Shown here: positions 53,078-61,600 of the stretch, in pieces
How positions within the stretch are numbered: position 1 is the first letter of the stretch
Layout of the letters: every line of letters starts with the position of its first letter
Assembly: GCA_015272325.1 (NCBI GenBank)
Contig: JACYLU010000036.1
Location: forward strand, 186,001-250,000
Source of the DNA: Synechococcales cyanobacterium C42_A2020_086
Lineage (GTDB): Bacteria; Cyanobacteriota; Cyanobacteriia; Elainellales; Elainellaceae
DNA length: 64,000 nt
Direction: 5' to 3'
Notes under the pieces: generated by a model
Databases searched by the model: none
Told to the model about the DNA's origin: nothing
The model's input: the letters and a program-made list of their open reading frames with translations, nothing else
Made by a program: the position numbers and the translations under genes

Positions 53078-54061
53078 ATGGCAGAAACCCTTCTCTTTAA
53101 TGCTCTGCGAGAAGCCATTGACGAAGAAATGGCCCGTGACCCCTCTGTATTTGTCCTGGGCGAGGATGTGGGGCACTACGGCGGCTCCTATAAGGTCACA
53201 AAGGATTTGTATAAAAAATACGGCGAGCTGCGGGTGCTTGATACGCCGATTGCAGAGAACAGCTTTACCGGCATGGCTGTCGGAGCGGCGATGACCGGGC
53301 TGCGGCCAATCATTGAAGGCATGAACATGGGCTTCCTGCTGCTGGCGTTTAACCAGATTGCCAATAATGCCGGCATGTTGCGCTACACTTCCGGCGGTAA
53401 CTACAAAATTCCGATGGTGATTCGCGGTCCCGGCGGCGTTGGGCGGCAGCTCGGGGCAGAGCACTCGCAGCGGCTGGAAGCCTACTTTCAAGGCGTTCCC
53501 GGACTGAAGCTCGTAGCCTGCTCCACCCCCTACAATGCTAAGGGGCTGCTGAAGGCGGCAATCCGCGACGATAACCCGATCTTGTTTTTCGAGCATGTGC
53601 TGCTCTACAACCTCAAGGAGAACTTGCCTGATGAAGAGTACGTGCTGCCGCTAGACAAGGCGGAACTGGTGCGTAAGGGCAAAGATGTGACGATTCTCAC
53701 CTACTCGCGGATGCGGCATCATGTGATGGCGGCAGTCAAAACTCTGGAGAAGGAGGGCTACGATCCCGAGGTGATCGATCTGATCTCCCTGAAGCCGCTC
53801 GATTTTGATACCATTGGCGAGTCAATCCGCAAGACCCATCGCGTGATCATCGTCGAAGAGTGCATGAAGTCTGGAGGGATTGGTGCCGAGCTGACGGCTT
53901 CCATCAATGATCGCCTGTTTGATGAGCTAGATGCGCCCGTGCTGCGGCTGTCCTCGCAAGATATTCCTACACCCTACAACGGCACCCTAGAAAACCTGAC
54001 CATTGTGCAGCCGCCGCAGATCGTAGAGGCGGTGCAGAAGATGGTGGCGCTGCGGGTCTAG
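53078..54061 (+). CDS. pdhB: Pyruvate dehydrogenase E1 component beta subunit
   Basis: The 327-residue protein is the E1-beta subunit that, with E1-alpha and thiamine diphosphate, decarboxylates pyruvate to feed acetyl-CoA synthesis. Typical blocks are [59 protein letters not shown] with the ThDP-binding Glu, [20 protein letters not shown] and [19 protein letters not shown]. It stands alone, as usual in cyanobacteria, where pdh genes are dispersed. The Tab2-family gene follows 56 bp later and may be co-transcribed. Confidence 0.96.
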   Translation: MAETLLFNALREAIDEEMARDPSVFVLGEDVGHYGGSYKVTKDLYKKYGELRVLDTPIAENSFTGMAVGAAMTGLRPIIEGMNMGFLLLAFNQIANNAGMLRYTSGGNYKIPMVIRGPGGVGRQLGAEHSQRLEAYFQGVPGLKLVACSTPYNAKGLLKAAIRDDNPILFFEHVLLYNLKENLPDEEYVLPLDKAELVRKGKDVTILTYSRMRHHVMAAVKTLEKEGYDPEVIDLISLKPLDFDTIGESIRKTHRVIIVEECMKSGGIGAELTASINDRLFDELDAPVLRLSSQDIPTPYNGTLENLTIVQPPQIVEAVQKMVALRV

Positions 54062-54117
54062 CTTCGCACCTCCTCGCCCTTATGATCAAAGGCAGAGGTT
54101 TACGGTGATCAGGACCC

Positions 54118-54978
54118 ATGACAACGATTTGGGAGCTCGATTTTTATTCCCGACCGGTGCTCGACGAGAAGCAGAAAAAGCTTTGGGAAGTGCTGCTGTG
54201 CGAAAGCCCGACCGACATCAAATCCCAGCCTGAAGAGCTGTTCCGCTATGCTGAGTTTTGCTCGAATACTGAAGTCAACTCGGTGTGGTTACGAACAGCC
54301 CTAGAACGAGCAATTGCCCAGGCCCCTAACCCGCCGGATCGGATTCGCTTCTTTCGTCGCCAGATGAACAACATGATCACCAAAGCCTGCGAAGAGGCGG
54401 GTATCCCGGTCTATGCCAGTCGGCGCACCTCGACGCTGTACCAGTGGATCCAGCAGCGGATGCAGGACTATTACCCAACCCTACCCAACTATCAGCCGGG
54501 AGATAACCCTTCGGTAGGCTTGCCGCCGCCCAAGCCGCAGCCGCTCCCGGATGCCTTGATTGGCGAACGCTGGGCCTTTGTGACGCTGGAGGCGGCCGCC
54601 TTTCAGGATCTACCCGAGTGGGATATTGGCTTTAGCGAGCTGTTTTCCCTCAATATGTTCAACCTATCGCCCGAGACGCCGGTGCCAGGGTTGATTATCT
54701 ACTCCTCGCGGGCACTGCCGATCGCCGCCTGGATGTCGGGGCTAGAGCTAGCCTACTTACGGTTCAATGAGTCGCCGCCACAGCTCGTCCTGGAAACTGG
54801 AGCTACCGATGCCTGGATTCTGGCGAATTTGCCGAACGCAGCCCTGCAAGCCGAAGCTAAAAGCTTTGAGACGGCCAAGCAAACGTCCAACCGTGTCCAT
54901 TTTCTGGCGGTGCAGTCGAGTCCTGAATCGGAGTCCTTTGCCGGGTTCTGGTTGCTGCACGAATTGAATCTAGCCTAA
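54118..54978 (+). CDS. Tab2/Atab2 family RNA-binding protein
   Basis: The 286-residue protein belongs to the Tab2/Atab2 (DUF1092) family, found in cyanobacteria and plastids. IWELDFYSRPVLDEKQKKLW at the N-terminus and FFRRQMNNMITKACEEAGIP are diagnostic, as is the C-terminal WLLHELNLA. In algae and plants Tab2 proteins bind mRNA 5' regions of photosystem I genes (psaB) and support their translation; the bacterial role is less clear but is presumed similar. No membrane segment. It lies between pdhB and a TldE-like gene on the same strand. Confidence 0.9.
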   Translation: MTTIWELDFYSRPVLDEKQKKLWEVLLCESPTDIKSQPEELFRYAEFCSNTEVNSVWLRTALERAIAQAPNPPDRIRFFRRQMNNMITKACEEAGIPVYASRRTSTLYQWIQQRMQDYYPTLPNYQPGDNPSVGLPPPKPQPLPDALIGERWAFVTLEAAAFQDLPEWDIGFSELFSLNMFNLSPETPVPGLIIYSSRALPIAAWMSGLELAYLRFNESPPQLVLETGATDAWILANLPNAALQAEAKSFETAKQTSNRVHFLAVQSSPESESFAGFWLLHELNLA

Positions 54979-55093
54979 TGTCCCCGTGATCCCGGAAGAT
55001 TAGGTATGAGTTTTGCGTTGCCACTTTGGCGTGTTGAGCTGGCTGGAACTGGCACTGCAAACAGGGTTCCATTGTGTTGGTCGAACGAATGCT

Positions 55094-56407
55094 ATGAGGG
55101 ACGAGAGCGCGCAACAGGCAGCAGTCGCCGAAGAATTGCTGCACCTAGCGGCACGGTCAGGGGCAGAAGCGGCAGAGGTGTTTCAATCGTATTCACTGTC
55201 GCGGCCGGTGTTTTTTGAAGCGAACCGGCTGAAGCAGCTCGAAAGTTCGCAGGTAGAAGGTGTGGCTCTGCGGCTCTGGCGCGATGGTCGCCCTGGTTTA
55301 GCAGTGGCTTACGGTCCGGTAGAACCGCAAATGCTGGTGGATCGTGCCCTTGCCCTCAGCCAGCTTAACCAGCCGGAAATCATTGAGCTAGCTTCCTCTT
55401 CTCAGTCCCACTATCCTGATCTGGGCGAACCAGTGGCGGTGGATCAGCTTGTGACGTGGGGCAAAGAAGCCATTGAGCTGATCCGCGAGGTCTACCCGGA
55501 GCTACTCTGCACCGCCGAGTGGGAATGCGACCGCGAAACGACGCGCTTGATCAACTCCCAGGGCCTAGACTGCGGCTACACCGACGTCACCCTCAGCTGC
55601 TATCTCTCGGCGGAGTGGGTGCGGGGCGATGATTTCCTCAGCGTTGCTGACGGGCAAACCCAGCGTGGCAGCCTCGACCCAGTAGCGCTAGCTCAGCAGA
55701 TCTTGCAGCGGTTGGAATGGGCGGAAACGAATGCACCCTCGCTCAATGGACGAGTGCCGGTGCTGTTTACCGCCAAAGCGGCAGACATGCTTTGGGGTAC
55801 GGTGCAGGCTGCCCTCAATGGCAAACAGGTGATTGAGCGGGCCTCTCCCTGGAGCGATCGCCTTGGGGAGCGGGTGATGTCCTCGAACCTGACGATAGCA
55901 CAACAACCGGACGCCGGTCCCTTTAGCTGTCCGTTTGACGACGAAGGGACCCCCACCCAGCCGATTACCTTTATCAAAAACGGCGTTTTGCAGCTTTTTT
56001 ATACAGACCGCACGATCGGACGCGCCCTTGGCAGTGGCACCACGGGCAATGGCTTTCGCCCTGGATTAGGCAGCTACCCAACGCCGGGACTGTTTAATCT
56101 GATCATTGAACCAGGATTTCAGTCCTTGCCAGAACTGATCGCCTCGATCGATCACGGCATTGTGGTCGATCAAATGCTGGGCGGCGGAGCGGGTATCTCC
56201 GGCGATTTTTCGGTGAATGTTGATCTCGGCTATCGCGTCGAGCAGGGGCAGGTGGTCGGACGGGTCAAAGACACGATGGTGTCGGGCAATGTCTACACAG
56301 CGCTAAAAAATCCAGTGGTGCTGGGCAGCGATGCGGATTGGAATGGCTCCTGCTACACGCCTTCTGTTCTTGTGGAGGGACTCTCGACGACTGGTCGCAG
56401 CGAGTGA
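55094..56407 (+). CDS. TldE/PmbA-type subunit of the TldD/TldE metalloprotease
   Basis: The 437-residue protein is of the PmbA/TldE half of the TldD-TldE peptidase, which trims peptide antibiotics and CcdA-like antitoxins. It shows LAARSGAEAAEVFQSYSLSR, EGVALRLWRDGRPGLAVAYG, PFSCPFDDEGTPTQP and LYTDRTIGRALG-like stretches (here LFYTDRTIGRALGSG). The zinc motif HExxxH of TldD is absent, as expected for the non-catalytic partner. The ATG at 55094 fits the family N-terminus; the longer frame (55013) is probably untranslated. The TldD partner is not in this window. Confidence 0.9.
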   Translation: MRDESAQQAAVAEELLHLAARSGAEAAEVFQSYSLSRPVFFEANRLKQLESSQVEGVALRLWRDGRPGLAVAYGPVEPQMLVDRALALSQLNQPEIIELASSSQSHYPDLGEPVAVDQLVTWGKEAIELIREVYPELLCTAEWECDRETTRLINSQGLDCGYTDVTLSCYLSAEWVRGDDFLSVADGQTQRGSLDPVALAQQILQRLEWAETNAPSLNGRVPVLFTAKAADMLWGTVQAALNGKQVIERASPWSDRLGERVMSSNLTIAQQPDAGPFSCPFDDEGTPTQPITFIKNGVLQLFYTDRTIGRALGSGTTGNGFRPGLGSYPTPGLFNLIIEPGFQSLPELIASIDHGIVVDQMLGGGAGISGDFSVNVDLGYRVEQGQVVGRVKDTMVSGNVYTALKNPVVLGSDADWNGSCYTPSVLVEGLSTTGRSE

Positions 56408-56697
56408 GGAAGCCAGGGAAACAAACCCTCCCATGGGATAGTAGTCTGATCCCGGATTGAGTGACTATTGAGTGAATTTTAGTGTCTTGACCTCAATAGC
56501 CAACGCTTCAGTTGCGGCTGAGCCTTGCAGCAGGACAACAAACGCTGAAAATTCTTGAATTCTCTACAATCCGTCTGCCCTGGGCAAGACCCTATCATTA
56601 TCTATGCTAAAGATTTATGAATAAAGCTTAACAAAGTTTAGTACAATGGCTTCATTCACAGATAAGTATTTTTGCTCACTTATTGCTCGAATACATG

Positions 56698-58380
56698 ATG
56701 GCGGATCAATTTCCTTGGCTAACCGCGATTGTCCTGCTGCCCCTCGTGGCTTCCTTGCTCATCCCCGTGCTGCCCGATAAATCCGGCAAGCGCGTGCGGT
56801 GGTATGCTCTGGGCGTCAGCATCGCGGACTTTGTCTTGATGTGCTACGTCTTTTGGAAGCATTACGACCCTAGCAGGGCAACATTCCAGATTGTGGAGCA
56901 GGTTGCCTGGATTCCCCAAATCGGTCTCAATTGGGCCGTGTCAGTGGATGGTCTGTCGATGCCGCTGGTGCTGCTGGCAGGGCTAGTCACGACCTTGGCC
57001 ATCTTTGCAGCCTGGCAGGTGGATCGTAAGCCGCGCTTGTTTTATTTCTTAATGCTGGTGCTTTACTCGGCGCAGATTGCCGTGTTTGTAGCCCAGGATT
57101 TGCTGCTGTTCTTTGTTGCCTGGGAAATCGAGCTGATTCCCGTTTACCTACTCGTCTCAATCTGGGGCGGTCAGCGACGGCGCTATGCAGCCACCAAGTT
57201 TCTGCTCTACACAGCCGCAGCCTCAATCTTTATCCTGATTGCCGCACTCGCTCTGGGACTCTACGGCGGCGGTTCCCTCACCTTTGACCTGGTTGAGTTG
57301 GGTCTGAAGCAGTATCCCCTGGGGCTGGAGCTGTTGCTCTATGCCGGTCTGCTGATTGCCTTTGGCGTCAAGCTGGCGATTTTCCCGCTGCACACTTGGC
57401 TGCCCGATGCCCACGGGGAAGCCTCGGCTCCGGTCTCGATGATTCTAGCGGGCGTGCTGCTGAAAATGGGCGGCTACGGGCTGATCCGCCTCAATATGGA
57501 GCTATTGCCGAATGCCCACATCTACTTTGCTCCGGTGCTGGCGATTCTGGGTGTGGTCAACATTATCTACGGAGCCTTCAACTCCTTTGCCCAAACCAAC
57601 ATGAAACGCCGCCTGGCCTATTCCTCGGTGTCGCATATGGGCTTTGTGCTGCTGGGGATTGCGTCCTTTACGGATGTGGGCGTCAGTGGTGCAATGCTGC
57701 AAATGATTTCCCACGGACTGATTGCGGCGGTGCTGTTCTTCTTGGCGGGTGTCACCTACGACCGTACCCACACCTTATCTATGGACGAAATGACCGGCAT
57801 TGCTCGCGTCATGCCCAAAGTCTTTGCTTTGTTCACTGCTGGATCGATGGCCTCCTTGGCGCTGCCCGGCATGAGTGGCTTTGTCGGCGAACTCCAGGTT
57901 TTTGTGGGTGTGGCCACCAGTGACATCTACAGTACTCCCTTCCGCAGCGTGACGATCATTCTGGCGGCGGTTGGGCTGATTCTGACGCCAATCTACCTGC
58001 TCTCGATGCTGCGGCAGGTGTTCTATAACGCCGATGCGGCTCCCTTCTGTGCCCTAGATGGCGGTGCCCGCAACCAGGGCGATCAAGAGGCAGTCTGTTT
58101 TGGTACCAACTGCGTGCTGCCTGCGGATGCGGTCTACAGCGATGCCAAGCCCCGCGAAGTGTTCATTGCCGCCTGCTTCCTCGCACTAATTGTGGGCATT
58201 GGGGTCTATCCTAAGTTGGCCACGCAGCTCTATGACGTCAAGACCGTGGCGGTGAATGCCCAAGTGCGCCAGTCCTACGAGCAGATTGCCGAGACCAACC
58301 CGCAGATCTATGCGCAGGGCTTTCTGTCCCCCCGATTCAGCGAGCGCGAGGTAGAACCCGTGTTGGGTGTGTTGAAATGA
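56698..58380 (+). CDS. ndhD: NAD(P)H-quinone oxidoreductase subunit 4 (NdhD)
   Basis: The ~560-residue protein is an antiporter-like subunit of the NDH-1 photosynthetic complex I, with about fourteen membrane helices. Conserved charged residues lie in [20 protein letters not shown] (Glu), [20 protein letters not shown] (Lys) and [20 protein letters not shown]. It carries the cytoplasmic loop typical of cyanobacterial NdhD1/D2 ([19 protein letters not shown]). The N-terminus [15 protein letters not shown] favours the second of two adjacent ATGs. It stands alone (ndhF is not adjacent). A terminator follows. Confidence 0.95.
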   Translation: MADQFPWLTAIVLLPLVASLLIPVLPDKSGKRVRWYALGVSIADFVLMCYVFWKHYDPSRATFQIVEQVAWIPQIGLNWAVSVDGLSMPLVLLAGLVTTLAIFAAWQVDRKPRLFYFLMLVLYSAQIAVFVAQDLLLFFVAWEIELIPVYLLVSIWGGQRRRYAATKFLLYTAAASIFILIAALALGLYGGGSLTFDLVELGLKQYPLGLELLLYAGLLIAFGVKLAIFPLHTWLPDAHGEASAPVSMILAGVLLKMGGYGLIRLNMELLPNAHIYFAPVLAILGVVNIIYGAFNSFAQTNMKRRLAYSSVSHMGFVLLGIASFTDVGVSGAMLQMISHGLIAAVLFFLAGVTYDRTHTLSMDEMTGIARVMPKVFALFTAGSMASLALPGMSGFVGELQVFVGVATSDIYSTPFRSVTIILAAVGLILTPIYLLSMLRQVFYNADAAPFCALDGGARNQGDQEAVCFGTNCVLPADAVYSDAKPREVFIAACFLALIVGIGVYPKLATQLYDVKTVAVNAQVRQSYEQIAETNPQIYAQGFLSPRFSEREVEPVLGVLK

Positions 58381-58473
58381 GACGGTGATTCTTTCTGCTG
58401 GAAGTCTCCGAAGCTCTTTCTAAACTCTTCGGCTAGCGTTCTTCGCACCTAACTCATTTCATGGCTGTTAGCA

Positions 58474-58505
58474 GGCGCATTCCTTCTGCGGGTGCGCCGT
58501 TTTTT
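58474..58505 (+). terminator. Intrinsic terminator of ndhD
   Basis: GGCGCA (58474-58479) and TGCGCC (58493-58498) form a 6-bp stem with a 13-base loop, followed by G and a six-T run. It is about 95 bp after the ndhD stop. Confidence 0.8.
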
Positions 58506-58604
58506 GATCAGCTCGGCTTCATCAGTAAGGCTCTATCGGCGAGGCAACAGTCGAGGGACTTTTCCTGAGCACGCTAAGACTTCGCTATAGGGAATCGTGC
58601 GGCC

Positions 58605-61600
58605 TCACTGGGGCAAGGTAGGGCATTGCTCTGGCGATAGCCGCAGGTATTGGCTACATTCATCTAGCGTGAGCTGGCGCAAGCTACGGTCGCGAGCAAG
58701 CTTGAGCAGCATTTCCCGAGTTGCCGCCCACAGATGAATGCGACCGCTCTTGGTGAGGGTGGCAACATAGTGTCCATCGGGACTGAAGAAGGCTTGCAGC
58801 ATGGCTTCGGCTGGCTCATCTGAGCGATGGGGGCGTAGCTGCGCTTGTTGCTCGCCGGTGCGCCCATCCCATAAATAAGCTGTGCCATCTGCACTGGCAG
58901 TGACGAGCAGTTGACCATTGGGGCTAAACTGAGCATCGAGCACGGCTTTAGCATGACCCTTTAACAAAACGGGTGGCTCTGTGCTGCCCAGTTGCCAGAG
59001 CCGTACCGAGCCATCCCAGCTCGTTGTGACCATTCGCTGCTGGTCGCTGCTAAGGCTGGCACTGCTGACGGCGTCGCTATGGCGCAACACTTGATGCAAT
59101 TTGCCCGTTTCTGTTTGCCAGAGTCGAGCCGTACGGTCCCAGCTTGCCGTGATAATCCAGCGCCCGTCCGGGCTGTAGCGGGCCTGCCGAATGGTTGCTT
59201 CGTGCCCCTGCAAGACCTGCACCAACTGTCCCGATTGCACATCCCAGAGCCGCACCGTGAGATCATCCGCAATCCCCAAGACCTGCTGCCCGTTGGGACT
59301 AAAGCTCAGGTGGCGAATAGCCGTTGGATCACCGCCTGCTTTGGGAGACCCCTGACTGGACAGTGAGTTGGGCGTTTCTTGGGTATCGAGCCGATGCAGA
59401 CCCTCCTGCCAGCGCCAGTTGCGCAACCGATGCAGCAAGCGAGGGGGCTGCTGACCTGATAGCCGATAGAATTCGACCCAGCCCTCAATGTTGGCGATTG
59501 CCACATAGCGTCCGGTTGGGCTGAGTGCCACGCTGCTGAGGGCGGCTGCTTCTTGTGAAATACCTAGCTGATCCAAGAGCTTTGTGGATGAAGGCAGAGG
59601 AGTAAGCTGATCTCCAGCAACTTGGCGAGCCATAGCGGCTAAACCTGATTTGGCTGGTTGAGGCACCGCGTCAGGCTGGATCAGTCGCAGTTGTTCCGGT
59701 AGTGCAGCAGCAAGAAACCTCCAAACTTGAGCAGCGCTCGGATAATCTTGAATGGCTGCCACAGGGGTAATGGTACTAGGGAGCAGCAGCGTGGGTTCTG
59801 AGGGGCGCCCGGTCAAAATTTGCCAGCGCTGTAAGGTGCCTTCGGGAGTCAAAGTCACCATTGTAGTCACGGATGCGAGGAGGTCCGTAGATGTTTCTGA
59901 GGTTCCTGAAGACGTCTCTTGAACCACTTCTTGAGATAGATTTGGAGAAGCTTCTTGAGATGCCTTCGAGGATGTATCCCGAAGAGTATTGAAAGCTGAC
60001 TCTGACTGCGACAGTGGCATCGTCTGCATGGTAGTCGGGCGATCGCTCGCTGCAACGGATCCAGCATCCCTTGACGGCGTTACGGATGGGCGAACCGTGT
60101 GGATCGGCTGTGGGGGAAAAAGCGGCAACAGAGCCAACCCGTTCAACGGACGCAACCCACTCAGCAGAGGCGTAGCGGGTGATGAGTCAGGCTGTGACGG
60201 TTTGATAGGAGGACTTGGCTCGGCTGCGGCAGTTGATTGGGCAACGGCTGCGGTTGCAGTTCGGGTTTCTCCCGGTAGAAACATCGCCCACTGCACTGAG
60301 GTTTCAGGCAGGTTCAGTGTGGGGAGTTCGCCGCCTCGTTCCGCTGTCCATAGGCGAACGCTGCCGGTTTCATCGCCAGTGACGACATAGGTGCCATCGG
60401 GGCTAAACTGCATGGACGCCACACCCCGATGACCCGATAATCGCCCGATCTGTCGCCCTGCCCGCCAGTCCCATAGCACTACGCTGCTCTGACTTACTTG
60501 AGACGGCTGAAGATCGCCCACTGCCAGCAGGCGACCATCCGGACTGAAGCGTAGCCGTTGAGAGGCAGACCTAGGGGGAGCTTGGGCACTAGGCAGTGAT
60601 GAGCGCAACGGTGGTGAAAGAGCCGCCTCAATCTGCCCGGTTGTCAGATTCCATATCCAAACTTGCTGAGCCGTATCCAGAGCCGCTAGCCGTTGTTCAT
60701 CTGGGCTAAATTCAATTTGGTCAAGCCGGGAGGGCACGGAGGCAATGCCTGGTAGTTGCGGTAAGGGCAACACAAAAGCCGGATCAGGTGGGGTCGGCTT
60801 CTCCAAGTTTGGCAACGGTGGGGAAAGGATAGACAGCGGCTGACCGTTCTCGGTTTTCCAGAGTTTGACCGTACCGCTTTGCCCCAGAGTGGCAATTGAA
60901 CGACCTTGAGGACCGAATCGAGCGGCCCGCAGCGGCTCACCGTGGGAGAAACTGGCAGCCGGCTCCAGCGTAGCTGTAGGAGTGGGTTGCAACCGCCATA
61001 GTTGGACAGTGCCGTCTTCTGCAGCAGTTAGGAGGGTCTGACCATCAGCGCTAAATTGTAGACTCGTGCTGACGCGGGACTGCGGCAACCGAATTTGCAG
61101 CTCACCAGTAGCGGCTCGCCACAAAGCAAGGCTGCCATCGGCATGGGTGGTGGCAATCCAGTCACCCGTTGGGCTGTAACTTGCCTGAATCACAGCCGCT
61201 GAGCCAGCAAGCTGCTGCACTACTTCCCCAGACTGCACCGACCAGATCTTTACCAGCGGCGAGTCGGCGGCTATCGCGAGCACCTGCTGCCCGTTTGGGC
61301 TGAAATGCAACCCATGAATCGCAGAGGAACTGCGCTGTTCGGCTGACCAAGACAGCACCCGAGCAGGCGACAGGCGAGTGTTGTAGATCGTCTGCGGATT
61401 GATGGTCCAAAGACGAATGGTGCCATCTAGACTAGCAGTGGCTAAGGACTGACGATCGGAGCTGAAGGCAATGTGCGGCACAGCGGCTTGGTGTCCTTGC
61501 AGGTTGAGCTGCAGTCGCAACTCCTGCAAAGCGGCCCGCAAGCTCGATTGAGCTTCATGGGATGCCGTGGGATCTTCAGCGGCTAATCGTCCAATCAGAA